A stretch of DNA of 16,054 nt, from contig NW_019091464.1 of assembly GCF_001949145.1 (NCBI RefSeq), forward strand, positions 345,471-361,524, given 5' to 3'. The first letter of the stretch is position 1, and the number at the start of each line of letters is the position of its first letter. A program made the position numbers and the translations under genes. This document shows positions 1 through 7,920 of the stretch, piece after piece. The DNA comes from Acanthaster planci. Taxonomy: Eukaryota; Echinodermata; Asteroidea; Valvatida; Acanthasteridae. The notes beneath the pieces were generated by a model that did no database searches, was not told where the DNA came from, and saw nothing but the letters and a program-made list of their open reading frames with translations.

Positions 1-1493
1 TTAAATTGAGCCTTCAGATATGTAGCATGAAAGTTTTATGCATGTGAAGCTGACCGGGGTTATGCAGTAATGGATCAGGCGAAACTGGGGAAAAGCCCCC
101 CCCCCAAATTTCAGCCGCTGGCCGTGACTCCTCCCATCCCTAACAGCGTAAAGAATTCGTAATGCGGTAGAACACCAAAACGGTTCTATTCGAATATTCG
201 TAATTGGTCCGTGAGACCTTCGACCTTGTGGTCTTGTATCCTGCAATCGAGTGGTGTTGTAGATACTCGAGTGATGTTGTAAGAGCACCAGACTCGACTG
301 TTGTGCACTATCACTGTACACATGGTACGCGTGAGGTGTCGGTTGTAGCCTAGCCTTAAAGTTGAGCTGAAGTTTGCGTGTAAGTTTTCCCACAACAGCA
401 GGTCTATTCTTAAGTTAGAGGGTCGTAAAATTATTGGAATTCCACAACTTTATTATGTTACTGAATAATAACGGTTAGAAAGGATTGGTTTATGCATTTC
501 TAGTGTCTCACTGTGTTGGGGTTGGTGCCCAAGAGCGGGAGGGGATGCCGGCCGCGCCGGCGGGGAGGGGGAGCCACGAGTCACTAGCTGACTAGTTCGG
601 TGCACCTCTACCTCCATGTTCAGTGTATCCTGGTGAGTTCATGAGGCTGAGTTCACCCCCACCCTTACCGTAAATTCAAAGGAATTTCATACATATGGAC
701 ACCACTTATTCTTAGCTACAAACACACCTAGCCATCAGAAAGAGGCCTAGGCCTAAAGGACCTAAAGTAAAAAGTCAAAAATAGCACGGAAAATATTGGG
801 GTATTCACATAAAAAACCCCAGAATTTTTCAGACCAGTCTCATAGGCATGATAGGGTTTTTGCACAGGGTGTCAAGCGGCGTCTATATGGAACTCTCTGG
901 AAAACTGTTGCATCCCCACTCCACTTTTCTCATCATAGGCCTATATCATCTCAGTAAACGTCAGTCATTACAGAAATGCTGGAAAGACACGAATTCTGGA
1001 CTGAGAAACATTTACCAATGTTGTCGGGAAATACTTCTCTTCACTCCCCATAGACGTTGTACACAGCTGCTGACGTGGAGTCGGGATGCAACATTTTTCC
1101 CCCGGAACTCTTAGTCTTCCAATTCAACGTTGTCATGAAAGAAACGTTAATTAAATTAGGAAGGATTTGCATCCTGATGGCATGACGCTGCTACATGGAG
1201 TAGGGTAATATTTTTTCACATTATAAATGAAAGAATCGCTGGCAAAACTGTGTTTGGCAATCAGCAGAAAAACCAAAAGAGTATTACTAATCCACAAAGT
1301 GATAAAAAAACCCCACAAAGTTATTAAAACACTACATAAGAAATATTACATGTACATAGGTCTATCTGAAAATAATTCACCTTGGCCCTAAGTGTGCATT
1401 TTGATTAAAAAAAGATATTGCCAATCCAAGGATGAACTTTCTACAGACTTTGTCAGCACTGGGCAGTTTTTGTAAATGAATATACATGTATAG
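1..1493. other. Upstream non-coding region, no recognised gene
   Basis: No exon of a recognisable gene was found. The stretch holds a C10 run at 96-105, a small CpG-rich patch at 517-580 with the palindromic GCCGGC-CGC-GCCGGC at 547-561, and one copy of a dispersed repeat at about 729-925. A frame open to the window edge on the minus strand (1-393) has no domain I recognise and is probably a repeat. The region could include the 3' end or an intron of a neighbouring gene, or an untranslated first exon of MRRF; none of these is supported. Confidence 0.6.
729..925 (+). repeat. Dispersed repeat, copy 1
   Basis: The core AATTTTTCAGACCAGTCTCA (823 on) and TGCACAGGGTGTCAAG followed by GGCGTCT recur in the same order at 8749-8809. 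The word TAGCCATCAGAAAG occurs 80-95 bp upstream of the core in both copies (729-742 and 8670-8683). Copy 1 has a few extra bases (CATGATAGG) inside the core. The outer limits are approximate. Confidence 0.75.
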
Positions 1494-1740
1494 GGGTAAT
1501 TCCAGAAATAATGGGTCAATTTTTTTGGTGTGTCCCTGTCTCATCTGACAGATGATTTTGTAAGTTCAGAAGATATTTTCTAATTTCCAAGAGTGATGAA
1601 TTAATGCAAAATACCTGCCAAACAAACAGTAATAGTTTGAAATCAATTCCGATGATATTTCCGTGTCAAATAACAAAGGTCAGATGTAACAGGGATACAA
1701 AAATGTCACACTTTTGGGCCCCTTATTTCTGGAGTTACCC
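1494..1740. mobile_element. MITE-like element with 22-bp terminal inverted repeats
   Basis: The left end GGGTAATTCCAGAAATAATG (1494 on) and the reverse complement of the right end GGGTAACTCCAGAAATAAGG (back from 1740) agree at 20 of 22 positions. The arms continue inwards: TCCCTGTCTCATCTGAC at 1533-1549 pairs with TCCCTGTTACATCTGAC read in reverse at 1679-1695. Total length is 247 bp, too short to encode a transposase. A 3-bp ATA lies near both ends, but the target-site duplication is not certain. The superfamily is not assigned. Confidence 0.65.
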
Positions 1741-2593
1741 ATATTCGTTCCAATTATGTAAGTCATGAGGTTAGTGGTTCCAGAATATTGACAAGGATCG
1801 CTTCTTGTCATCTTGGGCGACTTTTTGTTCAACCAAAATTGTAGCACCGGGATATAACGTTTTCTTTTTCCTCAAGGGATGTGACTCGTACAGTCATTGC
1901 AACATCTGCCTCCGTGTAAGTCAACGTCTTGGAAGCAAAGATTCCTGCAGAGCTGGGGGCTGCAGGGGGAATAGTTCAAGGGGTTGATTGAGACAAAAAT
2001 TTGGAGGGCGGGTCTTCAGTCTCCCGAGTCTGTAGCTGGATGTGCAACATGGGCATGATGAGCAGGGGCAAGTAGGGTGTGCTGCAACCAACCAGCCCCG
2101 TCTCCCTGCCCCCCCCAAAAAAAAAAGCAATATAAAATATTAGGGTTGCAATTTTTTCAAACTAGATAGCAAAAGCCTTGTTTGGAGAGCATGGAGGAAT
2201 TGGTGTAGTTAGTACATATTGGGGGTCCTTAAATTTGGATTCAGAGCTTCTGAACTATTCTTGGGTGTTTAAATCACTGTTGTGATCACACTGACTCAAT
2301 TCATTGCAACTTGAGTGCAAGTTGATCATAACTCACTGATGCTCAAGCCACAAGCTTTTACAGTGAATCAAGACAGATTTCAAACGATTTTACAATCTGA
2401 TGTGTGGTTTGACTTGTGAATCCGCATATTACACCCTCATCAAACAACATTATTTTTTTCTCTCCTCACACACAGCAGAGTTTTTCTGTGATCATGGCCT
2501 TCAGACTATGACAAGCATCAAGCGAGGTTTGGTTGAAACCCCACAGGACTGCTTGTATTCACCTTTACCTCCGGACTGTTTAGTTTATTTACA
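1741..2593. other. Region upstream of MRRF: presumed 5' UTR and promoter, nothing definite
   Basis: It contains a C8A10 run at 2109-2126, a short perfect inverted repeat CAACTTG-AGTG-CAAGTTG at 2307-2324, and a T-rich tract ending in CACACACAG at about 2475 that resembles a splice acceptor. No TATA box or CpG island is clear. The MRRF transcription start is not located. Confidence 0.45.
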
Positions 2594-2786
2594 ATGGCTC
2601 TTCGACTCCTCTTCCGGCGTGTTGTCTACATGACCCGTGTCATATCACAGGGTGGCACCCCATGTATATGCAACAGGCTTCACCAATCAGCAGCTGTCTT
2701 CAATACTTCCAGCATTCTCAGATGGTCTCGCATGCCATTATGTGTGAGTTATCTACACGGGTCGCCAGTTCTGAATGCAAAGAAAG
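2594..2786 (+). CDS. MRRF: MRRF coding exon 1 (transit peptide)
   Basis: This exon encodes residues 1-64 plus one base of codon 65. The donor AAAG|GTACTG ends it in phase 1. The sequence is basic and cysteine-rich and poorly conserved, as is usual for a mitochondrial presequence; a second Met lies at residue 13. An acceptor-like T-rich tract ending in CACACACAG at about 2475 lies in front, so the 5' UTR might be spliced, but this is uncertain. Confidence 0.88.
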
Positions 2787-5700
2787 GTACTGGTAGCCTA
2801 AAGATGTAGTTTCAGTCATTTTTATTTATTTCTGACAATGTCAAGGATTGTGGTAGAGACTGTACAGCAGAGTTGTAAGAATTTATTAATAATTTTTGGA
2901 GACTCGACTCGCGTCTCGACGGGTAAATGACTCAACTCGACTCTAGTCTCTGCAGCCAATAGTAATAATAATAATTATAATAAAATAAACAGAATGAGTA
3001 AATGTTAAAAATATATAGAAATACATACAAGAAAGATTACTAACTTAGAGAACAAATCAGAAAAAGAAACAAAAGTTTAGATAAAATTGCGTTAAATTCA
3101 AAAGTTAAAATGAACAACAAAAATGGTAAAGCCAGTTGTGTGTAAAAACGAGAAAAAGTATTTAAAATATGCCACATTTAAAGATGAATTGTAAAAAAAG
3201 TAAGAAAAGTTGTTACTAAAACAACATTCAAACCTTTAAACAAATGCACTTTAGGGTCAATATAGCTCACTGTATTCATTATAGTAACATCAATATCACC
3301 AATATCAAACTTTACATTAAACAAATGTTGTTTGATATCAATAATAAAGAGTGATTTCAAATTGAATTGAAAGTTTCAGGAAGTAAGTTAGGTAAAAAGG
3401 TTTGTGGTAGCACCCTACAAGTATATCTCTCTTTTTTGAGTTGGTGGGGTTCTGAAAATAACCGGAGAATACTCAACGTTTCGGACAGTATGCTCTGGCT
3501 GTCCTCAGGAGACTGCAGAGGTTCCAACGGTGAAGCAGCTTATGAGTCGTTGTGCTGTACCGCAAACCTCTGTGCTTCACTTGGAACTTTCCCTTTGAAA
3601 AGTTTGAAGGCTCATCTTTCAGGGTGTGATCAAAGCATTGATCTGAAAACTGAATTGGCCCTGGCTTACAAACATTGGGAATATCGTGAGACTCTGAAGT
3701 AAAGCTCAGTACCTCAGTACACACTGAGTTTCCGTTCGTTGCACGATCTCTATCTGTCTATTATTTCATTCGCATGCTGTTTTGACATCGTGCACATGTA
3801 CAAAGTGTCTAATCAATTTGACATCGTGCACATGTACAAAGTGTCTGATCAATTTGACATTGTGTACATGTACAAAGTGTCTAATCAATTTGACATTGTG
3901 CACATGTACAAAGTGTCTGATCAATTTGACATTGTGCACATGTACAAAGTGTCTAATCAATTTGACATCGTGCACATGTACAAAGTGTCTGATCAATATG
4001 CAACTCACACTTGGAGATTCTCAAATGATAAGGGGTGTTCATTACTTTTCCCAGCTTTCTCAGTATTCTGAGAGTCTGCAAATATTTGGCCCTTGCACTT
4101 TGTTAGGAATTTCCATGTGAGGAAAAAAATGGGGCAAATGTTCCCACACCCACGCCCCTCATTGCCACTGAGGATTTGAATTTTTTTAAAATGGAATACT
4201 TTTTGGTCCCAGTCCTTTCATTTTGTAGTCGCCCTATAATAAGTTGGTCTACCTGGCTGTACATGTAATTCCAGGCAAAAAGCACCAGTCCAAGGTGGAT
4301 GTGAGTCGGTCAGCCGACGACAGCATCCTCGACCTGGAGCAGGTGCGTGATGACATGCAACAGGCGTTGGACGCCCTCAAGCAGGGTTACATGAAGTCAC
4401 TCAACATACGCACGTCACAGGGTGAGACCAGCCGGCCCAGTTTCGTGGGCCAAGTTTGGTTGGAGACCATTTATCATCCAGTGGTCAATTTGGCCCCATG
4501 GCATAGGTACAAAATGTATCCAGGGTACCAGGCAAATCCACAAGTGGTCAGCAAATGATAATGGGAATTTTGCCCTGTACTCGAGTGTATTTATGAATAC
4601 TGTATACTCAGTGCACATATATATGATGTATAGACTACGGATTTGAGTCCTGCCCAAGTCACCGTGTAGTTTTTTCACAATGGAGCCTTTTGACAACTCT
4701 GACTGTAAAGTGTTTGTGAGTACAGGTAGAATTGACATACGCCCAATGCAAAGATCTACCTCTCATGAAAAATGTTGGCAAGTGATCTCTGATCGGATTT
4801 AGCCATCTCTGTGCCTGCACGTATGAACAGTTTGCAAGTAATATGGAAAAGCAGAAATTTGAAAAGTATCCCACTTTTCTTGAACTGATTTGAAGTCTTG
4901 CAGGATTCAAGCGAAGTCACAAAATGTAGTGTTTTGTTGATTGATTTTCCAGGTGTGCTGGACCACATTCAAGTCTCAACAAATGACGGGAAATTTCCGC
5001 TGAACCAGCTGGGCCAGATCACATCCAAGTCGGCCAACATGCTGGTCGTCAACATGGCCAGCTTTCCTGAGGTCAGTTCTAAAAACATTCAGCCTCCTCT
5101 ATGCATCTTTCTTATAATTGTGCTACAGTGTTGTACGCAAGTCTGTTACAAGGCTACATTAAAGGTAGTAGGAACCCTCCACATGTATCATCTACATAGT
5201 CCATTTTCATCATTCCTCTGTTTGCTCTTCCCGATACAAACTAAAATCCAAAAGTTGCTTACTTTTATTTTCACAGAGTGGGTAACAAATGAGAAAACTA
5301 ACTGTTGGCAAAAACACTTCCGTGTCATCCTTTTTACAGGCAACACAAGCAGCTGCCAAAGCGATTCGGGATTCAGGCATGAACCTCAACCCCCAGGTGA
5401 CAGACACGGTGATACAGGTCCCCATCCCCAAGTAAGTCATCATTACCTCCTTTTTCCCGACCCTTAACAGTGAAAATGAGAGATACTATAAATTAGGACT
5501 GCTTTCCAGACAGACAACAGAAAGGCAAACAGCATACTTGGAACAGCTCAGTGATTGCTGATAGTGTTGCACCGTACCATCTTTGGCCATGCTTGAAATT
5601 CCACCCTGCATTTTCTGTAGCTGTCAGTTAACATCCAGAATCTTAAAAACACATTGACAGAAGTTTAGATTTTGTTGTGAAGTTTGAAAAGTTGCCACAG

Positions 5701-6020
5701 TATGCCATGCATGAAACTACCAGAAGTATATGCACGTCGCACTTACTGCTAACATTTTGTGCAATGTGTCAATTTTTAGGGTAACAAAGGAACACAGGGA
5801 ACATCTGGCCAAGCAGGCCAAGACCATGTGTGACAAATCCAAGGTGACGCTGCGACAGATACGCACCGGCTTTGTCAGCAGGATCAAGAAGCACAAAGAC
5901 ACGGCCTCCAAGGACACGCTGTTCGCACTGGAGAAGCAGATCGGGCAGATCGCAGATGCCAGTGCGGAGGACGCGGAGAAGTTGCTGGCAGCCAAGACAA
6001 AGGAGCTCCTGGGGAAGTGA
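2594..6020 (+). CDS. MRRF: Mitochondrial ribosome recycling factor, complete, 5 coding exons
   Basis: Spliced CDS join(2594-2786, 4275-4421, 4953-5071, 5340-5431, 5780-6020), 792 nt, 263 residues, close to the human protein (about 262). Ribosome recycling factors act after translation termination and, with EF-G2mt (GFM2), split the ribosome; this one should act in the mitochondrial matrix. Residues 1 to about 75 are Arg/Ser/Cys/His-rich and nearly free of acidic residues, as expected of a transit peptide. The three-helix-bundle domain I is formed by about 76-110 and 184-263, and the beta-rich domain II by the inserted part. Diagnostic stretches are SLNIRTS, DGKFPLNQ, VNMASFPE, SGMNLNP and VPIPKVTKEHRE. 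RQIRTGFVSRIKK aligns with the bacterial VRxIRRD segment; Arg212 matches the key arginine, and the following Arg-Asp is replaced, as in animal MRRF. ATG 2594 is the first Met after an in-frame TGA at 2534 and has a good context (acaATGg). Very sure of identity; a 5' UTR exon further upstream is possible. Confidence 0.96.
3474..3509 (-). repeat. Hammerhead-ribozyme-like hairpin, degenerate (retroelement relic)
   Basis: On the minus strand CTGA is followed by a perfect 6-bp stem GGACAG...CTGTCC with a 10-nt loop, then GAAAC and GTTGAG. The hammerhead core has CTGANGA, stem II, GAAAC, and versions with a GACAGC stem are known from Penelope-like elements and small animal retrozymes. Here the core after CTGA lacks the NGA, and no clear stem III with cleavage triplet is seen, so it is probably inactive, or only a look-alike. 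Confidence 0.35.
3781..3996 (+). repeat. 36-bp minisatellite, 6 complete units
   Basis: Six uninterrupted 36-bp units start with TTTGACATYGTGCACATGTA and end with TCTRATCAA. Odd units carry TCTAATCAA and even units TCTGATCAA in strict alternation, giving a 72-bp higher-order period. Because 36 is a multiple of three and the unit lacks stops in several frames, it produces spurious repeat proteins on both strands. The unit is an imperfect palindrome centred on ACATGT. Confidence 0.97.
4275..4421 (+). CDS. MRRF: MRRF coding exon 2 (start of RRF domain)
   Basis: Acceptor ATTCCAG|GC and donor G|GTGAGA, phase 1 to phase 1. It encodes residues 65-113: a lysine-rich linker, then the first long helix of domain I (DLEQVRDDMQQALDALK) and the start of the SLNIRTSQG segment, which aligns with the NIRTSPG region of vertebrate MRRF. 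Confidence 0.95.
4422..4952 (+). other. MRRF: MRRF intron 2
   Basis: A 531-bp GT-AG intron (GTGAGA to TTTTCCAG). No repeat or further exon is recognised; the open frames in it on either strand carry no conserved domain. Confidence 0.85.
4953..5071 (+). CDS. MRRF: MRRF coding exon 3 (domain II)
   Basis: Acceptor GATTTTCCAG|GT and donor CCTGAG|GTCAGT, phase 1 to phase 0. It encodes residues 114-153, the beta-rich domain II. DGKFPLNQLGQI and NMLVVNMASFPE align directly with vertebrate MRRF. Confidence 0.96.
5340..5431 (+). CDS. MRRF: MRRF coding exon 4
   Basis: Acceptor TTTTTACAG|GCA and donor CCCAA|GTAAGT, phase 0 to phase 2. It encodes residues 154-183 plus two bases of codon 184. AAKAIRDSGMNLNP and VIQVPIP are the hallmark of the domain II to domain I transition in RRF proteins. 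Confidence 0.96.
5432..5779 (+). other. MRRF: MRRF intron 4
   Basis: A 348-bp GT-AG intron (GTAAGT to CAATTTTTAG). Nothing further is recognised in it. Intron 3 (5072-5339, 268 bp) is equally plain. Confidence 0.85.
5780..6020 (+). CDS. MRRF: MRRF coding exon 5 (terminal helices and stop)
   Basis: Acceptor CAATTTTTAG|G, phase 2, running to TGA at 6018-6020. It encodes residues 184-263, the two long C-terminal helices of domain I. KVTKEHREHLAKQAK, RQIRTGFVSRIKK and AAKTKELLGK match the family. The exon is GC-rich compared with the flanking intron and UTR. Confidence 0.96.
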
Positions 6021-6596
6021 TCCTGGTCTTTGACAAAGATGGACAGAGACATTTCTTGGAGGAAGAATTGTGCCTTAAGATCATATAAGAGGATTGTGAA
6101 AGGGAGATATTGTGTGGCCTTGATGGCGAACTATCCATTCTGCATCACAAGTGAATCATGGAAAGTCATTGTATGATATGGAGGTTTTGAATGCATTCAA
6201 AATCCTGTGAGATAGAGACACCAGTTCAAGCCAACCATATTTTGACCAATTTGAGTTAGACCCCACTGGCTGTTGCCTCAAGGTAGAGTCCGCGTCCACA
6301 CCGAAGTAACCATTTCTTGGTCATCTCTCCACCGTTAGCCCCTGGGGAGCCTTTTCTTCCACAGAATTGCCTGCACATGCTCAGTGGAATTGGTCCGTTC
6401 TTGCTCTCGGATATGTATTTAACCAAGGTTCATTTGTTTAACCCATTGAAACGGTGTGCTTTGGTCACTTAAGGATCTTGTGAAATGAGCTCACCAACAA
6501 ACTATTTTCTGCTGTAGGGTTCCTGTCGTAAGTTACTCAGGGTTGGGGGAGTCATTCAAGGCCAGTAAACACTTCTCTCTGCGGGATCTTCTGCGG

Positions 6597-6602
6597 AATA
6601 AA
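6597..6602 (+). terminator. MRRF: Possible proximal poly(A) signal of MRRF
   Basis: This is a second exact AATAAA, 577 nt after the stop codon, followed by a T-rich ATTTTGATTGG stretch. It could give a shorter 3' UTR than the signal at 6934. Which one is used cannot be told from sequence. Confidence 0.4.
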
Positions 6603-6933
6603 ATTTTGATTGGAATTGTAGGGCTGCCAGGAGGATATTTAAAGGTAAAAGAATGTGAATTTTGCATGACGAAGTAAACTGGAAAGAACCGAGTACAGAT
6701 GTATCTTTGAGTCACTGTTATGTTTTTCATTTGTACTTGTTTTAACATTCAATTCTGACCTTGTCTACATCCCAAAGCTTTCCCCTTAGTATGTATTTTC
6801 TCATGAAAAACTCACTCATCACATGGCAATTGAAACGGTTCACATTTGCTTAACTGCTGAGCTTGGAATTATCTTCCTTCCCCAGTTTTGTTTCTGGCTG
6901 TGTTCATGCAAGTTTTATTTTCCGAGACGAGTG

Positions 6934-6939
6934 AATAAA
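6934..6939 (+). terminator. MRRF: Distal poly(A) signal of MRRF
   Basis: A canonical AATAAA lies 914 nt after the MRRF stop and is followed within 40 nt by TTCAG/GTTCATGTT sequence that could serve as the downstream element. It would end the mRNA at about 6950-6960, leaving roughly 900 bp before the BAG6 start. Confidence 0.6.
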
Positions 6940-6960
6940 CTTATTTGCAATACAATTTCA

Positions 6961-7857
6961 GTTCAGCGTTCATGTTCCCACATTTCTATTGTTTAATAGG
7001 GGGGGAGTCTTAAAAGGGAAAACTGGAAAAGCAACTAACTGAAATGAAATTAAAGGGCCTTGTGGAAATTTGTTAATGGATGCCTAATGCAATTAGTCTG
7101 CAGGCCCCAATCCAGTTCAATGCTGACTGAAGGACCCCAGGAACGATTGTGTGGCCAAAATAATGGAATGCTAAAATCTCAGGAAAAAGATGTTGAATTT
7201 ATGTAATTTTTTTCAGGGGGAATACCGTAGAATGCCCAGCCTAGCTAAATGTTCTTTTGAAAGCCCAACCCTCGGTCATCTGTTCTCTCAAAGCTACGCT
7301 CTGCACCAGGGAAAGCTAGGATACCCCCCCCCCCCAGCTCTTCCCCTTCCGCGCCCTGCGGCCGCATAGTGAAAATTGATATTGGGCGATTCGCGAATGG
7401 GCAAAAATCGAATCTGGGTGTTTTCGTGGTTGTGGTCAAAGATTGTATGGGTGGCGCTATATAATCTTTGGTTGTGGTTCCCCGGAAGGCATTCACGGAC
7501 GGGAACGCTCAAGAATAGAGATTACGTCAAGCTGGTGTTACACACCAGGTGGGTTTTTCCGGAAAGTTCTCGCAAATTTAATGATTCATTGAAATATCTT
7601 GAGCGAGGAGTGCAAGACCTTCCATGAATAGTGCTTTGCTGTAAGAAAAATAAGTAATTCTTGTGTTTTTTGGCCGTTTTCGAACAGCCTAGCCGCTACA
7701 ACGAGCAATACAATCCAACACAACAGCCGTCGTTTCTGCGTGTATTCATACCCGGCCTACTGACCCTAGCCGAAATTCGAAGGCAAAGTCTGCCTTGAAT
7801 CTGTTACTGTGTTAGTACCGATAGGCCTTGTGCCCTTCAACGAGGTTCTGATCCATC
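6961..7857 (+). promoter_or_regulatory. BAG6: Intergenic DNA and presumed BAG6 promoter and 5' UTR
   Basis: About 0.9 kb separates the two genes. It holds a C12 run at 7324-7335 followed by a GC-rich stretch with GCGGCCGC, a TATA-like TATATAAT at 7458-7465, and ETS-like cores CCCCGGAAG (about 7480) and TTCCGGAA (about 7557). The last 170 bp before the ATG are moderately CpG-rich and probably 5' UTR. These are motif matches only; no start site can be assigned. Confidence 0.4.
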
Positions 7858-7920
7858 ATGTTGGACGTAACAGTGAAAACCTTGGACTCGAAGACCAGAC
7901 AATTCTCAGTTCCTGAACAG
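7858..7920 (+). CDS. BAG6: BAG6 coding exon 1 (start of Ubl)
   Basis: This exon encodes residues 1-21 and ends at donor GAACAG|GTAGGT in phase 0. [15 protein letters not shown] aligns with the first beta hairpin of the BAG6 ubiquitin-like domain. Human BAG6 has about 16 extra residues before the domain; here the Met sits directly at its start. Confidence 0.92.

Larger units (their letters stand above)
2787..4274 (+). other. MRRF: MRRF intron 1
   Basis: A 1488-bp GT-AG intron. From left to right it contains a GACTCGACTC-rich imperfect inverted repeat (about 2900-2950), an AAT-rich simple stretch (about 2959-2989), a long A-rich segment, a hammerhead-like hairpin on the minus strand (3474-3509), and the 36-bp minisatellite (3781-3996). 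No additional exon is evident. Confidence 0.85.
6021..6960 (+). other. MRRF: MRRF 3' UTR
   Basis: The stretch from the MRRF stop to about 20 bp after the distal AATAAA is presumed 3' UTR, about 930 nt. It has AATAAA at 6597 and 6934. No conserved open frame is present. The extent is inferred from the signals alone. Confidence 0.6.

Noticed and set aside
1-393. 130-codon frame on the minus strand, open to the window edge
   Set aside because: There is no recognisable domain, the composition is repeat-like, and an overlapping frame exists on the same strand. No splice or conservation evidence supports a gene.
3367-3702. 111-codon frame in MRRF intron 1
   Set aside because: It has no domain match and overlaps the hammerhead-like retroelement relic. 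It is probably a chance frame within repeat DNA.
3739-4120. Repeat proteins of 80-112 residues on both strands
   Set aside because: They are produced by the 36-bp minisatellite, whose unit is a multiple of three and open in several frames.
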